DNA from: an uncultured Alphaproteobacteria bacterium
Lineage (GTDB): Bacteria; Pseudomonadota; Alphaproteobacteria; Caulobacterales; Caulobacteraceae
Direction: 5' to 3'
Assembly: GCA_903909375.1 (NCBI GenBank)
Contig: CAIVVM010000036.1
Span: forward strand, 241,953-305,952
Length of the DNA stretch: 64,000 nucleotides
Shown here in pieces: positions 18,757 to 28,054 of the stretch (within the stretch, counting starts at the first letter, position 1; each line of letters opens with the position of its first letter). The notes under the pieces were generated by a model. It worked only from the letters and a program-made list of their open reading frames with translations, had not been told where the DNA came from and made no database searches. Position numbers and translations under genes: made by a program.

Positions 18757-19167
18757 TCAAGCCCATAGCACGGAGAGGCCATTATACTGCCCCAGCGTGC
18801 GGTCGTGAGTCACCAGCGTAAGGTTCTCGGCCAAAGCCTGGGCGACGATGAGCCTGTCGAAGGGGTCGCGGTGATGCAGCGGCAGATCGCGCAGCCGGGA
18901 GGCGTGCGCCAGCGTGACGTCCAGCGATACGATGCCGAGTTCTTCAAGCAGTTGAGTGAAAGCCTCACCGGCATCCTCGTCCTGACCGAACGGCAGCGCC
19001 AGCTTGCCCAACGATGCCTTGATGCAGAGCTCAGCGACGCTGGCCGGACTGACGAACAGGCCATTCGCTGCCAGACTCAGCTGGTCCAGCACCTGACTGG
19101 ATAGCCTTGGGGTTACCGGGGTCAGCCAGAGCAGAACGTGGCTGTCGAGCAGGAACCCCCGGCTCAC
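18757..19167 (-). CDS. PIN-domain toxin (VapC-like)
   Basis: A 136-residue PIN ribonuclease, the toxin half of a type II pair. The metal-binding acidic residues are visible: D8 in FLLDSHVLLWL, E in SVAELCIKASLGKL, D in HRDPFDRLIVAQA and D in LVTHDRTLGQY. The sequence pattern LDSHVLLW with DPFDRLIVAQA is the PIN subgroup commonly paired with Phd-type antitoxins. It overlaps the antitoxin by 4 nt. All expected catalytic residues are present, so it is probably active. The pair sits between leuC and the VOC-leuD genes. Confidence 0.93.
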   Translation of the reverse strand: MSRGFLLDSHVLLWLTPVTPRLSSQVLDQLSLAANGLFVSPASVAELCIKASLGKLALPFGQDEDAGEAFTQLLEELGIVSLDVTLAHASRLRDLPLHHRDPFDRLIVAQALAENLTLVTHDRTLGQYNGLSVLWA

Positions 19168-19439
19168 GCCTTATCTTCCGGGAACACGGGATTGTTTTCC
19201 CACTCGGCGATTTCCTCCTCGGTGAACTCCGGGAACACATCGGGTGGGACATAGCCGTATTTGCGGCCCCAAAAGCCGAATCGACGCCGAAGCGGCGCCT
19301 CCGCAGGCTCAGGGTCCAGCGCCACGAGCCGCGCGCACGGCTTGCCGTTCTTGGCGATGATGACCTCTTCGCCGGCCGCCGCTTCCTCGACCAGCGACGA
19401 CAGGTGGGTCTTCGCCTCGTAGAGGTTGACCTGCTTCAT
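19164..19439 (-). CDS. Phd/YefM-type antitoxin
   Basis: A 91-residue antitoxin with the classical N-terminal Phd DNA-binding fold: MKQVNLYEAKTHLSSLVEEAAAGEEVIIAKNGKPCARLV. The C-terminal half (FPEFTEEEIAEWENNPVF) is acidic and likely wraps the PIN toxin. It precedes the toxin with a 4-nt overlap. A perfect 17-bp palindrome lies 18 nt upstream of its ATG. The gap to the leuC stop is only 37 nt, so the pair may be expressed both from leu read-through and from its own autoregulated promoter. Confidence 0.93.
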   Translation of the reverse strand: MKQVNLYEAKTHLSSLVEEAAAGEEVIIAKNGKPCARLVALDPEPAEAPLRRRFGFWGRKYGYVPPDVFPEFTEEEIAEWENNPVFPEDKA

Positions 19440-19457
19440 GGCCTGAAAATGCGCCCC

Positions 19458-19474
19458 TTGACCAAGTTGGTCAA
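19458..19474 (-). promoter_or_regulatory. Palindromic operator and promoter of the Phd/PIN module
   Basis: TTGACCAA-G-TTGGTCAA is a perfect palindrome with 8-bp arms in the 37-nt leuC-antitoxin gap. On the minus strand its first six bases (TTGACC) read as a -35 box, with CATTTT 17 nt further on as a poor -10. That would place the transcription start at the ATG itself (a leaderless message). The overlap of operator and promoter is the arrangement expected for autorepression by a Phd-type complex. Confidence 0.7.
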
Positions 19475-19476
19475 CC

Positions 19477-20901
19477 TTACAGGAAATCCCTCACATCGGC
19501 TATGTGACCGGCGATGGCGGCGGCGGCGGCCATGGCGGGGCTCATCAGGTGGGTGCGTCCGCCGCGGCCCTGGCGGCCCTCGAAATTTCGGTTGGAGGTG
19601 GACGCGCAGCGCTGGCCAGGGGTCAGCCGGTCGGGGTTCATCCCTAAGCACATCGAACAGCCCGGCTCGCGCCACTCAAAGCCAGCGGCCTTGAAGATCG
19701 CGTCCAGCCCCTCTTCCTCGGCCTGATGGCTGACGAGACCAGAACCCGGCACCACCATGGCCCGCACGTGCGGCGCCACGAGACGGCCGTTCAGGAAGGC
19801 GGTCTGCACGATGGCGGCGGCCGTGCGCAGGTCTTCGATCCGACTGTTGGTGCACGAGCCAATGAACACCACGTCGACCTTCGCCTCGATCATCGGCTGG
19901 CCGGCGGTCAGGCCCATGTAGTCCAGAGCCCGGTTGATGGCGGCCTGCTTGTCCGGCGCGTCGAAGTCGGCCGGGTCCGGCGCATGGCCGGTGACGGCCA
20001 CCACGTCCTCCGGGCTGGTGCCCCAGGTGACCAGCGGCGCGATAGTGGCTGCATCCAGATGAATCTCGCGATCAAACACCGCGTCGTCGTCGGAGTAGAG
20101 CGTCTTCCAGTAGCTGAGCGCCATCTCCCAGCCGCCGCCTTTGGGCGCCGCCGGACGACCCATCAGATAGGCGTAAGTGGTCTCGTCGGGCGCCACCAGG
20201 CCGGCCCGCGCGCCCGCCTCGATGGTCAGGTTGCAGAGCGTCATGCGACCTTCCATCGACAGCGCCCGGATGGCCGATCCGGCGTATTCGATCACCGACC
20301 CTGTGCCGCCCGCCGTACCGATCGCGCCGATCACCGCCAGCGCGAAATCCTTGGCGCCGACGCCCGGGGCGGGCTCGCCCTCGATGTTGACGCGGAAGTT
20401 CTTCGACTTCTTCTGTCGCAGCGTCTGGGTGGCCAGCACGTGCTCGACTTCCGAAGTGCCGATCCCCTGGGCCAGGGCGCCGAACGCGCCGTGCGTCGAG
20501 GTATGGCTGTCGCCGCAGACTATGGTCATGCCCGGCTGGGTGCGACCCTGTTCCGGTCCCACCACATGGACGATGCCGTTGCGGATATCGCCCATCGGAA
20601 AATACTCGATCCCGAAGTCGGCGACGTTCTTCGTCAGGGTCTGCAGCTGCAGCCGCGCCTCCAGGTCCGCCACCGCATCGACGCCCAGGGCCTGGCCCTC
20701 CGTCGGCACATTGTGATCCGCCACCGCCAGGGTGCGGTCAGGTCTGCGCACGGCCCGGCGGTTCGCCCGAAGGCCCGCGAACGCCTGTGGCGTCGTCACC
20801 TCGTGGATCAGGTGCAGGTCGATGTAGAGGATCGCCTCGCCGTCGGTTTCATCGACGACGTGTGCGTCCCAGATCTTGTCATAGAGTGTCTTGCCGGCCA
20901 T
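19477..20901 (-). CDS. leuC: 3-isopropylmalate dehydratase large subunit
   Basis: A 474-residue aconitase-family iron-sulfur enzyme that, with LeuD, interconverts 2- and 3-isopropylmalate. [16 protein letters not shown] is the usual start (an ATG three codons upstream is also open). Cluster-binding cysteines are in [14 protein letters not shown] and in [29 protein letters not shown] and [21 protein letters not shown] are family signatures. It is the first leu gene of the minus-strand run, separated from leuD by the toxin-antitoxin and VOC genes. Confidence 0.97.
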   Translation of the reverse strand: MAGKTLYDKIWDAHVVDETDGEAILYIDLHLIHEVTTPQAFAGLRANRRAVRRPDRTLAVADHNVPTEGQALGVDAVADLEARLQLQTLTKNVADFGIEYFPMGDIRNGIVHVVGPEQGRTQPGMTIVCGDSHTSTHGAFGALAQGIGTSEVEHVLATQTLRQKKSKNFRVNIEGEPAPGVGAKDFALAVIGAIGTAGGTGSVIEYAGSAIRALSMEGRMTLCNLTIEAGARAGLVAPDETTYAYLMGRPAAPKGGGWEMALSYWKTLYSDDDAVFDREIHLDAATIAPLVTWGTSPEDVVAVTGHAPDPADFDAPDKQAAINRALDYMGLTAGQPMIEAKVDVVFIGSCTNSRIEDLRTAAAIVQTAFLNGRLVAPHVRAMVVPGSGLVSHQAEEEGLDAIFKAAGFEWREPGCSMCLGMNPDRLTPGQRCASTSNRNFEGRQGRGGRTHLMSPAMAAAAAIAGHIADVRDFL

Positions 20902-20963
20902 GGGCCGCATGTAGGTCTTTGGCGCCGCCTGCGTCCAGAGCCATACAGCGGGAAAATCCGGCC

Positions 20964-21944
20964 TCAGGCGGCGGCGCGGAGTCCCTCAGCGGGTAACGAC
21001 CCCATCCCGGCCAGCGCGGCCCGCAAGGCGACGGGCAATACCGTGCGCGGCTCGGCGCCGAGCTTCGCCACCAGCCGGCTGTTGTCCAGCAGCACGGGCC
21101 GGTCCCAGAGGTACTTCATCTCCAACATCTCGCGCAGCATCTCGTTGAATGGCGAAATCGCGATCAGGACGAACCACGGCAAACGGCGGATGGGGAGTTT
21201 GCGTTCCGCCGCGATCTCCAGGGCTTCAACGAGTTCGCGCCCTGTGACCTGCTGGCCCTGGAAATGGAACACCTCGAACGGACCAAGGTCCGTGTCGAGA
21301 AGCCGGACAAACGTTTCCGCGAGGTCCGGCAGATAGGCCCACGCATGGGGGATCTCCAACGGGCCCGGATAGGTGACCGCAGTCGCCGGCCGACCCGGCT
21401 TCAGCAGGCCCTGTGACAGCCAGCTGCCACTGATCAGCCTGGGGCCGAAGAAGTCGCCGGCCCGGACGATCAGGCTACGAACGCCGTCTTCCGCTGCAGC
21501 GCGAAGCGCCAGCTCCATCTGCACCCGGATCGCGCCCTTGCGGCTGATCGGCGTCTGCGGCGACGTTTCGGAGATGAGCGGCAGGGCGTCTTCACCGTAG
21601 TTGTAGACATTGCCAGGGAACAGGATCCTTGCGCCCGAGGCCCTGGCGGCTGCGATCGTGTTGTTGAGCATGGGCATCAGCAGGCCGGCCCAGTTCTTGT
21701 ATCCGGCCGGGTTGACGGCATGGACAATGATCTGCGCGCCCTCAGCCGCCGAGACGACGTCGGCTTCGACCATGGCGTCGCCCTTCACCCATTCAAGATC
21801 GGGGCGACCGGCTCGGGCCGGATCGGGATTGCGGTTCATGGCGCGCACGCGCCAGCCGTTTGCCGCCAGCCGATCGGCCAGGGCGCCGCCGATGCCGCCG
21901 GTGGCGCCGATCACCAGCGCGATAGGTTGAGAAGCTTGGGTCAT
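20964..21944 (-). CDS. NAD(P)-dependent epimerase/dehydratase-like SDR
   Basis: A 326-residue extended short-chain dehydrogenase-like protein. [24 protein letters not shown] at residues 8-31 is the nucleotide-binding motif. NVYNYGED sits where the YxxxK tyrosine region would be, so the classic YxxxK lysine is not evident, and a flavin- or NADP-binding reductase role is possible. The start MTQASQPIA (21944) is preferred because the 27 residues before it read through the promoter region. It is divergent from a LysR regulator with an 85-bp gap, so it is the likely regulated target. Confidence 0.82.
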   Translation of the reverse strand: MTQASQPIALVIGATGGIGGALADRLAANGWRVRAMNRNPDPARAGRPDLEWVKGDAMVEADVVSAAEGAQIIVHAVNPAGYKNWAGLLMPMLNNTIAAARASGARILFPGNVYNYGEDALPLISETSPQTPISRKGAIRVQMELALRAAAEDGVRSLIVRAGDFFGPRLISGSWLSQGLLKPGRPATAVTYPGPLEIPHAWAYLPDLAETFVRLLDTDLGPFEVFHFQGQQVTGRELVEALEIAAERKLPIRRLPWFVLIAISPFNEMLREMLEMKYLWDRPVLLDNSRLVAKLGAEPRTVLPVALRAALAGMGSLPAEGLRAAA

Positions 21945-22029
21945 GTCAGGTCTCCGTTGGGCCGAAACCTGAACCCGGCCAACGCCGAACGGAATTGCCT
22001 TTTCGAGCAGAACAGCTATTCGCAAGTGT

Positions 22030-22923
22030 ATGCCTCACACACCCGACTGGGACCTTCTGCAGAGCCTTCACGCCGTTCTGGAGGCCGGCAGTTTCTCTGC
22101 CGCCGCCAAGATCCGGCGTCTGACCCAGCCGACCCTGGGCCGGCACATCGACCAGCTCGAACGCCAGCTGGGCGCGCCTTTGTTCCTGCGCAGCCCCAGA
22201 GGTCTGCAGCCTACGGACCTGGCGTTGGCATTCCTGCCGCACCTGGCCGACATGTACGCCGCCGCCAGCGCTGCGGGGCGTGATGCAACTGGCGTCGCTT
22301 CCGGCGAGGGCGGGGTGGTTCGCCTGGCTGCCAGCGAGATCGTAGGCATCGAGGTTCTTCCAGAGATCCTGGCCGGCTTCCACGACGCTCATCCGGGTAT
22401 CGACGTGGAGCTGACCCTGTCCAACAAGCTGGAGGACCTGACCCGTCGTGACGCCGATGTAGCGGTTCGGATGTCGCGGCCCACCCAGAACAGCCTGGTC
22501 GCCAAGAAGGTCGGCGACCTGAGCCTCGGCTTCTACGCCACCGCCGACTACATCGCGCGGAAGGGTCAACCGCAGGGCTTCGACGACCTGAAGACCCACA
22601 CCCTGATCGGCTTCGACCGGAATTTCCCGGAACTGGTCAACCAGTTGAACATTGGCGTGCCGATCACCCGCGACCTGTTTGCGCTGCGCACAGACAACGA
22701 CGCGGCCCAGCTCGCGGCGCTGAAAGCCGGATTCGGAATCGGGGTCTGCCAGCATCAGGTTGGCCGGCGGAACAACCTGGTTCCGGTTCTGCCCGGCGCG
22801 TTCAGCTTCAAGCTCGAGGTCTGGATCTGCATGCACGAGACCCTGCGCGGCACGCCGCGCATCCGGCTGATGTTCGACTACCTTGCAAGGACCCTGGGCG
22901 ACTACGTGGCCGAGGTCCCGTGA
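22030..22923 (+). CDS. LysR-family transcriptional regulator
   Basis: A 297-residue LysR-type regulator. The N-terminal winged helix covers about residues 4-62 (LLQSLHAVLEAGSFSAAAKIRRLTQPTLGRHIDQLERQLGAPLFLRS). The substrate-binding domain begins near GEGGVVRLAASEIVG. Its divergent placement from the SDR gene suggests it controls that gene from the shared 85-bp region. A convincing T-N11-A operator was not picked out by eye. The inducer is unknown. Confidence 0.94.
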   Translation: MPHTPDWDLLQSLHAVLEAGSFSAAAKIRRLTQPTLGRHIDQLERQLGAPLFLRSPRGLQPTDLALAFLPHLADMYAAASAAGRDATGVASGEGGVVRLAASEIVGIEVLPEILAGFHDAHPGIDVELTLSNKLEDLTRRDADVAVRMSRPTQNSLVAKKVGDLSLGFYATADYIARKGQPQGFDDLKTHTLIGFDRNFPELVNQLNIGVPITRDLFALRTDNDAAQLAALKAGFGIGVCQHQVGRRNNLVPVLPGAFSFKLEVWICMHETLRGTPRIRLMFDYLARTLGDYVAEVP

Positions 22924-22992
22924 CCGCCCACGCCGGCGGGCGCCTTTGCGGACAGGTGCGGTGGGCGGATGGCGATGCTGACCCCTAGATAC

Positions 22993-23023
22993 AAAAACGG
23001 CGGCTGGATTGCTCCAGCCGCCG
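22993..23023 (-). terminator. Rho-independent terminator after rplS
   Basis: CGGCGGCTGGA-TTGC-TCCAGCCGCCG forms a perfect 11-bp stem with a 4-nt loop. On the minus strand it is followed by TTTTTG. It lies 25 nt beyond the rplS stop, as expected for the end of the trmD-rplS transcript. Confidence 0.92.
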
Positions 23024-23048
23024 CATTCGTCTGACCTGACGATCAGGT

Positions 23049-23453
23049 TTAGCCTTCCGAGGCGGTCTCCACGACGGCCTTGTTGGTGTTCATCTGACGC
23101 TCGGCGATCCGCGCCGACTTCCCGCGGCGGTCGCGCAGGTAATAGAGCTTGGCGCGCCGGACGACGCCGCGGCGCTTCACTTCGATGGATTCGATGTTGG
23201 GCGAGAGCATCGGGAAAACCCGCTCCACACCTTCGCCGAAGGAAATCTTGCGGACGGTGAAGCTCTCGTCGATGCCCTGGCCGCCACGGGCGATCACGAC
23301 GCCCTCATAGGCCTGGACGCGCTCGCGCTCGCCTTCCTTGATCTTCACGTTCACGCGCACCGTGTCGCCGGGGCGGAACTCGGGGATCTGCCGGACGGCC
23401 AGCAGGCGGTCGGCTTCTTCCTTGCGCAATTCCTGAATGATGTTCGCAGCCAT
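23049..23453 (-). CDS. rplS: 50S ribosomal protein L19
   Basis: A 134-residue ribosomal protein at the 30S-50S interface. [58 protein letters not shown] is a standard L19 start and fixes the ATG at 23453. The upstream extension of the open frame overlaps trmD and is discarded. [22 protein letters not shown] and RRAKLYYLR are conserved. It has the alphaproteobacterial C-terminal extension. It is separated from trmD by 5 nt and is followed by a strong terminator. Confidence 0.98.
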   Translation of the reverse strand: MAANIIQELRKEEADRLLAVRQIPEFRPGDTVRVNVKIKEGERERVQAYEGVVIARGGQGIDESFTVRKISFGEGVERVFPMLSPNIESIEVKRRGVVRRAKLYYLRDRRGKSARIAERQMNTNKAVVETASEG

Positions 23454-23458
23454 TTTAC

Positions 23459-24184
23459 TCAATCCTTCTGGGCTTTTCCGCCCTTTGCCTGTTGATTGGC
23501 GGGCAGCCGGTCCCACAGATCGGGCCGCTGTTTCCGCGTGGTCTCCTGCCGCATCCCCTGCCGCCATTTGCGGATATCCGCATGGTGACCCGAAAGCAGC
23601 ACCTCGGGGATATCCAGTCCTTCGAACGTCCGCGGCCGTGTGTACTGCGGATGTTCGAGGAGACCGTCCTCGAAGCTTTCTTCACTCAAACTCTCGGCCT
23701 GTCCCAGAACCCCCGGAACCAGCCGCACGCACGCCTCGATCACCACCAGCGCCGCCGCCTCGCCACCGGCGAGCACCGCGTCGCCCACGGCGACCTCCTC
23801 GAACCCGCGGGCGTCGAGCACCCGCTGGTCCACCCCCTCGAACCGACCGCATAGGACGATGAGTCCCGGCCCTCTGGACCACTCATGGACCCGCGCCTGG
23901 GTCAGGGGTTTTCCCCGGGCGCTCATATACAAAAGCGGCCGCCCCCGCCGCTCCACACTGTCGAGTGCAGAAGCGATGACGTCCGCTCGCATCACCTGTC
24001 CCGGACCTCCCCCGGCAGGGGTGTCGTCCAGGAAGCCGCGCTTATCTTTGGAAAAGCCCCGAATGTCCACTGTTTCCAGTGACCAGAGGCCCTGCTCGCG
24101 CCAGGCCGTGCCGATCAGCGACACGCCAAGCGGCCCCGGAAACGCCTCGGGAAACATGGTCAGGACAGAACAGTCGAAGGACAT
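23459..24184 (-). CDS. trmD: tRNA (guanine37-N1)-methyltransferase
   Basis: A 241-residue SPOUT-class methyltransferase that places m1G at position 37 next to the anticodon and prevents frameshifting. [27 protein letters not shown] is the N-terminus, [17 protein letters not shown] follows, and the knot region is [19 protein letters not shown] with [51 protein letters not shown] is the tRNA-binding C-terminal segment. It forms the conserved trmD-rplS pair. Confidence 0.98.
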   Translation of the reverse strand: MSFDCSVLTMFPEAFPGPLGVSLIGTAWREQGLWSLETVDIRGFSKDKRGFLDDTPAGGGPGQVMRADVIASALDSVERRGRPLLYMSARGKPLTQARVHEWSRGPGLIVLCGRFEGVDQRVLDARGFEEVAVGDAVLAGGEAAALVVIEACVRLVPGVLGQAESLSEESFEDGLLEHPQYTRPRTFEGLDIPEVLLSGHHADIRKWRQGMRQETTRKQRPDLWDRLPANQQAKGGKAQKD

Positions 24185-24223
24185 GGGCAGTCAAAGGGCC
24201 TGCGCAGGCGGGGCCGTCAAGCC

Positions 24224-24823
24224 TCAGAAGATGAACCGGTAGTGCCTGTAGAAGCCGTCCAGCAGTTCACCCCGATCGGCGCAGAGCATCCCCGGGCGCC
24301 CCACGCAGGGGCTGCTGTCGTAAAGGATTCCCTCGGCGAAGGCGCCGGACCGGGCCCAGATGAAATCGATCTCGCCGGGGCGGTCGGCACGATATCGGTA
24401 GCGCACGCCATCGCGCTGGCCGGTCACCGCGCCATCGGGCCCACCGAGCGCGCGGGTGCGAGCGGCCTCGGCGACGATGGCGTCATACACCGCCCGGCGG
24501 GATTCGAAATTGAGCCGGGTTCCGATCTCCAGCAGCGGCCCGAAGGCGGGTACGAAGGCGCCGCAGAAGGCCAGGAATATGGTCGGCGCCAGCCAGGCGG
24601 TCGTGGGCTCGCGCAACATGGCCCAGATGCTCCAGCCCAGCAGGATCGGAAGCGGCGCGGCATAGACCGCCACCGCCAGCACCGGCAGCGCCTCGCCGGG
24701 CACGATTTCCATCAGTCGCCCTGACGAAAGAGTCGCGCCAATGACAATCGCCATCCAACCAGCCAGCACGGCGGCGAGCGGCGTGCGCCAGATCGGTCTT
24801 ATGGCTTCCGCTACGTCCCCCAT
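24224..24823 (-). CDS. Membrane protein of unknown function
   Basis: About 199 residues if translation starts at MGDVAEAIRP (24823; an ATG twelve codons upstream is possible). Three hydrophobic segments are visible: PLAAVLAGWMAIVIGATLSS, ALPVLAVAVYAAPLPILLGW and LAPTIFLAFCGAFVPAFG. A soluble, probably periplasmic C-terminal part follows, with two cysteines (SSPCVGRPGMLCADRG) that could form a disulfide. No family is recognised. It is divergent from tesB. Confidence 0.65.
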   Translation of the reverse strand: MGDVAEAIRPIWRTPLAAVLAGWMAIVIGATLSSGRLMEIVPGEALPVLAVAVYAAPLPILLGWSIWAMLREPTTAWLAPTIFLAFCGAFVPAFGPLLEIGTRLNFESRRAVYDAIVAEAARTRALGGPDGAVTGQRDGVRYRYRADRPGEIDFIWARSGAFAEGILYDSSPCVGRPGMLCADRGELLDGFYRHYRFIF

Positions 24824-24930
24824 GGCGGCAACATGGGGCCAGGACCACCCTCTCGGCAAGGGCCGCTTGCCGCAGGAGCGGGCGGGGCGTAATCCACGCG
24901 CCTTCGCAATTGCAGCATGGCCGCCAGATC

Positions 24931-25794
24931 GTGACCGACGCCGTCCAGACCCTCGTGGAATCCCTCCAGCTTGAACGCCTGGAGCTGAACCTGTTCCGGG
25001 GCATCACCCCCGACGGCATGGGCCCACGCATCTTTGGTGGCCAGGTGATCGCCCAGTCCCTGCTGGCGGCCTATGAGACGGTGGAAGAGCGTGTATGCCA
25101 CTCGCTGCACTGCTATTTCATTCGACCGGGTGATCCGCGCATACCCATCGTCTTCGAAGTGGACCGGTCCCGTGATGGCGGCAGCTTCACGACGCGCCGC
25201 GTCGTGGCGGTGCAGCATGGCGAGCAGATCTTCAACCTCGCCGCCTCTTTCATGGCCCCGCAGGAGGGCTTCGAGCATCAGTCCGACATGCCGCCCGGAC
25301 CGCACTGGAGCGAACTGCCCGACGAAGCGGAAATGATGCGGGAGTTCATGAAGACCGCGCCGGACGAGATGAAGAAGTGGGCCGGCCGCGAACGCCCGAT
25401 CGAAATGCGGGCCGAGGACGCCCGGAACTACTGGCGCAGTGGCCCCAAGCCAGCGGTGGCCCAGAACTGGTTCCGCTGCCGCACACCCATCGGCGACGAC
25501 GCCCATATGCATCAGGTGATCCTCGCCTACGCCTCGGACATGAACCTGCTGTCTACCGGCATGCGCCCCCACGGCGTGCACTGGCAGACGCCGGGCTTTC
25601 AGTCGGCCAGCCTCGACCACGCCATGTGGTTCCACAAGACCACCGACTTCAACCAGTGGCACCTCTACGCGCACGACAGCCCGTCCGCCTCAGGCGGGCG
25701 CGGATTTATCCGGGGCTCGATCTATGCCGAGGATGGAACGCTGGTGGCCTCTGTCGCCCAGGAAGGCCTGATGCGGATGCGGGCGAAGGCGTAG
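24931..25794 (+). CDS. tesB: Acyl-CoA thioesterase II
   Basis: A 287-residue double-hotdog thioesterase that cleaves medium- and long-chain acyl-CoAs. The GTG at 24931 (VTDAVQTLVESLQLERLELNLFRGITPD) gives the usual TesB N-terminus; a TTG at 24910 is the alternative. RIFGGQVIAQSL, HSLHCYFIRPGDPRIPIVFEVDRSRDGGSFTTRRV and the C-terminal SLDHAMWFHK, HDSPSASGGRGFIRGSIYAEDG segment match the family, including the Asp/Thr/Gln catalytic set. It is convergent with fur. Confidence 0.95.
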   Translation: MTDAVQTLVESLQLERLELNLFRGITPDGMGPRIFGGQVIAQSLLAAYETVEERVCHSLHCYFIRPGDPRIPIVFEVDRSRDGGSFTTRRVVAVQHGEQIFNLAASFMAPQEGFEHQSDMPPGPHWSELPDEAEMMREFMKTAPDEMKKWAGRERPIEMRAEDARNYWRSGPKPAVAQNWFRCRTPIGDDAHMHQVILAYASDMNLLSTGMRPHGVHWQTPGFQSASLDHAMWFHKTTDFNQWHLYAHDSPSASGGRGFIRGSIYAEDGTLVASVAQEGLMRMRAKA

Positions 25795-25798
25795 ACCT

Positions 25799-26209
25799 TC
25801 AATCGTCCAGAGGCATCCCGTAGAGCTCCAGCCGGTGATCCACCAGCCGGTAGCCCAGCTTGCGGGCGATGGCTTCCTGCAGCGCCTCGATCTCGGCGTC
25901 GACGAACTCCACCACCTTGCCGGTCTTCATGTCGATCAGGTGATCGTGATGGTCATCGCTATGTTCCTCGTACCGCGAGCGCCCGTCGCGGAAGTCGAGC
26001 CGGTCAATGATCCCGGCCTCCTCGAACAGCCGCACCGTGCGATAGACGGTGGCGATGGAAATGTGCGGGTCCACCGCGTGCGCCCGGCGGTGAAGCTCCT
26101 CGACATCAGGGTGGTCTGACGACACCGAAAGCACGCGCGCGATCACACGGCGCTGATCGGTCATGCGCATGTTCTTGGCTAGGCAGAGCTTCTCGATTCG
26201 GTCCGACAC
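25799..26209 (-). CDS. fur: Ferric uptake regulator Fur
   Basis: A 136-residue metal-dependent regulator. A winged helix spans roughly residues 1-80 (MRMTDQRRVIARVL, SIATVYRTVRLFEEAGII), followed by the metal-binding EEHSDDHHDHLIDMKTGKVVEF. In E. coli Fur the segment after HHDHL contains a CxxC zinc site. Here it reads LIDMKTGK with no cysteine, and no C-terminal CxxC exists either, as I recall for Caulobacter Fur. It is the last gene of the nfu-tsaB-rimI-fur string, 30 nt after rimI. Confidence 0.95.
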   Translation of the reverse strand: MSDRIEKLCLAKNMRMTDQRRVIARVLSVSSDHPDVEELHRRAHAVDPHISIATVYRTVRLFEEAGIIDRLDFRDGRSRYEEHSDDHHDHLIDMKTGKVVEFVDAEIEALQEAIARKLGYRLVDHRLELYGMPLDD

Positions 26210-26239
26210 GAGGTGTTCTCCCTTCCCGTTTCGACAGGT

Positions 26240-26695
26240 CTAGTTCGGCGCTGCCGTCAGGTCGAGACGCATAACGAGCGCGTCGGCCAGTCCAGCTTCG
26301 CCCCGGTCATAGTAGCCTCTACGCAGGCCGGTCTGCACAAATCCCAGGCCCGTGTAGAGCGCCACGGCGCCAGAACTGGCGACGTCGACCTCCAGGAACA
26401 TCTCCCGTGCCTGCATCGCCCGGGCCCGGGCAATCGCCATTTCCAACAGCGCGCGACCGACGCCCCGGCGACGGGAGGCCGTTGCAACGCCCACCGTCAG
26501 GACCTCTGCTTCGCCAGCAACCGCCCGGCAGATCAGCACACCGGCTGGGCCGGAGTCGCGGGCGACCACGCCGAAGATACCCTCGCCGTCCAGCAGATCC
26601 TCGAAATCGGTCTCGTTCCAGGGCTTGTCGAACGCCTGGGCGTGAACGGCGGCCATGTCGGGCGCATCGTCAGGAACGGCGATACTCACGTTCAT
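26240..26695 (-). CDS. rimI: Ribosomal protein S18-alanine N-acetyltransferase
   Basis: A 151-residue GNAT acetyltransferase with the acetyl-CoA loop ASRRRGVGRALLEMAIARARAM and the family hallmarks AFDKPWNETDFEDLL near the N-terminus and MFLEVDVASSGAVALYTGLGFVQTGLRRGYY. RimI acetylates the N-terminal alanine of S18. It overlaps tsaB by 4 nt, the usual coupling for this pair. Confidence 0.93.
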   Translation of the reverse strand: MNVSIAVPDDAPDMAAVHAQAFDKPWNETDFEDLLDGEGIFGVVARDSGPAGVLICRAVAGEAEVLTVGVATASRRRGVGRALLEMAIARARAMQAREMFLEVDVASSGAVALYTGLGFVQTGLRRGYYDRGEAGLADALVMRLDLTAAPN

Positions 26696-27321
26696 GCGGG
26701 CAGCCGGGCGTCGGGCGCGCGCAGATAGAGGGGCCGTATCGGCGTGCTGGCACGTGAAGCCGCAAGGCGGGCGACCAGCCGCGCATCACAGCCCTCAGGC
26801 GCCTGCGTCACCGCGTCGGGAAAGGTGGGCGCCAGCAAGGATGCGCCCGAGCCGATCAGGGTGGTCGCCCGACCATTACTCAACTCGGCCAGCCGGGCCG
26901 CCGCGGTTCCCAACGGCAGGACGTCAGGCGCCATCAGAGCCAACCCATCTTCGAAGACCTGAAGATAGACCTGATCGCGACGGGCATCGAGGATTGCTGC
27001 CGCCAGTCCGGCTTGGCCTGCGACGAGGGCTTCGAGCGTTCCGACACCGACCGCGGGTATCCCCAGGGCCGAGGCCAGGCCCTTGGCAAAGGCCACGCCG
27101 ACCCGCAACCCTGTGAACGAGCCCGGCCCCACGGTCGCCCCGATCCGCTGCAGGCGATCGAAGGAAACTCCGGATTCGGCCATCACGGCCTCAACCATGG
27201 GCGCCAGTCGCTCCTGATGGCCCCGCGCCATCAGGGCGGTGTGGTGGGCCAGCACGGTCGGCCCATCAAGCACCGCCACAGAGCAGGCATTCAGGCAGGT
27301 ATCCAGCCCCAGGACAATCAT
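26692..27321 (-). CDS. tsaB: tRNA threonylcarbamoyladenosine protein TsaB
   Basis: A 209-residue ASKHA-fold protein that supports TsaD in forming t6A at tRNA position 37. [20 protein letters not shown] is the phosphate-1-like motif, and [39 protein letters not shown] is the strongly conserved core. [12 protein letters not shown] follows. It sits between nfu and rimI and is probably co-transcribed with rimI. Confidence 0.96.
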   Translation of the reverse strand: MIVLGLDTCLNACSVAVLDGPTVLAHHTALMARGHQERLAPMVEAVMAESGVSFDRLQRIGATVGPGSFTGLRVGVAFAKGLASALGIPAVGVGTLEALVAGQAGLAAAILDARRDQVYLQVFEDGLALMAPDVLPLGTAAARLAELSNGRATTLIGSGASLLAPTFPDAVTQAPEGCDARLVARLAASRASTPIRPLYLRAPDARLPA

Positions 27322-27351
27322 GCAGCCCCGTTAGCCGGTTCGCGACGCCGC

Positions 27352-27927
27352 TTAAAGGGCCTGCTCGACCCGCGTCACTTCCGGCACATAGTGCTTCAGC
27401 ATGTTCTCCACCCCGGACTTCAGCGTCGCCGACGATGAAGGGCAGCCGGAGCAGGCGCCGCGCATGTTGAGCCAGACCACCCCAGTGGCAACATCAAAGC
27501 GGTTGAACAGGATGTCGCCGCCGTCCTGCGCGACGGCGGGACGGATCCGGGTGTCCAGCAGGTCCTTGATCTCGGCGACGATCTGGGCGGTGTCACCCTC
27601 ATAGACACCCTCATCATGACCGCCGGCCTCACTGTCGCCGGCGTCGGCGAACAGCGGCTGACCGGAGGTGAAGTGGTCCATGATTGACGCCAGGATCGGC
27701 GCCTTCAGGTGCGCCCATTCCTCGTCAGCCTGCTTTCCCACGGTGATGAAATCCGGCCCGAAGAAGACCCGAGTGACGCCTTCGATACCGAACAGGTCGG
27801 CAGCCAGCGGCGAGGCGGACGCCTCGTCCGGCGAACGGAAATCCCGCGTGCCTTCGCCCAGCACGGCCTTGCCGGGCAGGAACTTCAGCACTTCGGGATT
27901 GGGTGTGGCTTCGGTCTGGATGAACAT
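27352..27927 (-). CDS. NifU/Nfu-type iron-sulfur scaffold protein
   Basis: A 191-residue iron-sulfur carrier. It has the N-terminal Nfu domain (MFIQTEATPNPEVLKFLPGKAVL, PLAADLFGIEGVTRVFFGPDFITV) and the C-terminal NifU domain with the CxxC motif GACSGCPSSSATLKSGVENMLK. Such proteins deliver 4Fe-4S clusters to client enzymes. This layout corresponds to the mitochondrial NFU1-like form usual in Alphaproteobacteria. It leads the nfu-tsaB-rimI-fur run, and iron-sulfur assembly next to fur makes physiological sense. Confidence 0.95.
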   Translation of the reverse strand: MFIQTEATPNPEVLKFLPGKAVLGEGTRDFRSPDEASASPLAADLFGIEGVTRVFFGPDFITVGKQADEEWAHLKAPILASIMDHFTSGQPLFADAGDSEAGGHDEGVYEGDTAQIVAEIKDLLDTRIRPAVAQDGGDILFNRFDVATGVVWLNMRGACSGCPSSSATLKSGVENMLKHYVPEVTRVEQAL

Positions 27928-28054
27928 TCCTGAGATGTGGCGCTTCCTGCATCGCCCTGCAAGCCATCACGCGATAAGGATGGCCCCAAGATCGCCACAA
28001 AATCACAGGCTGTGCGACAGGAAGTTGAGCCGATAGGCGATTGTGGGGCCGCAG

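Noticed and set aside
19726-21336. 536-residue plus-strand ORF across leuC and the SDR gene
   Set aside because: Covers two well-supported genes on the other strand and shows no motifs.
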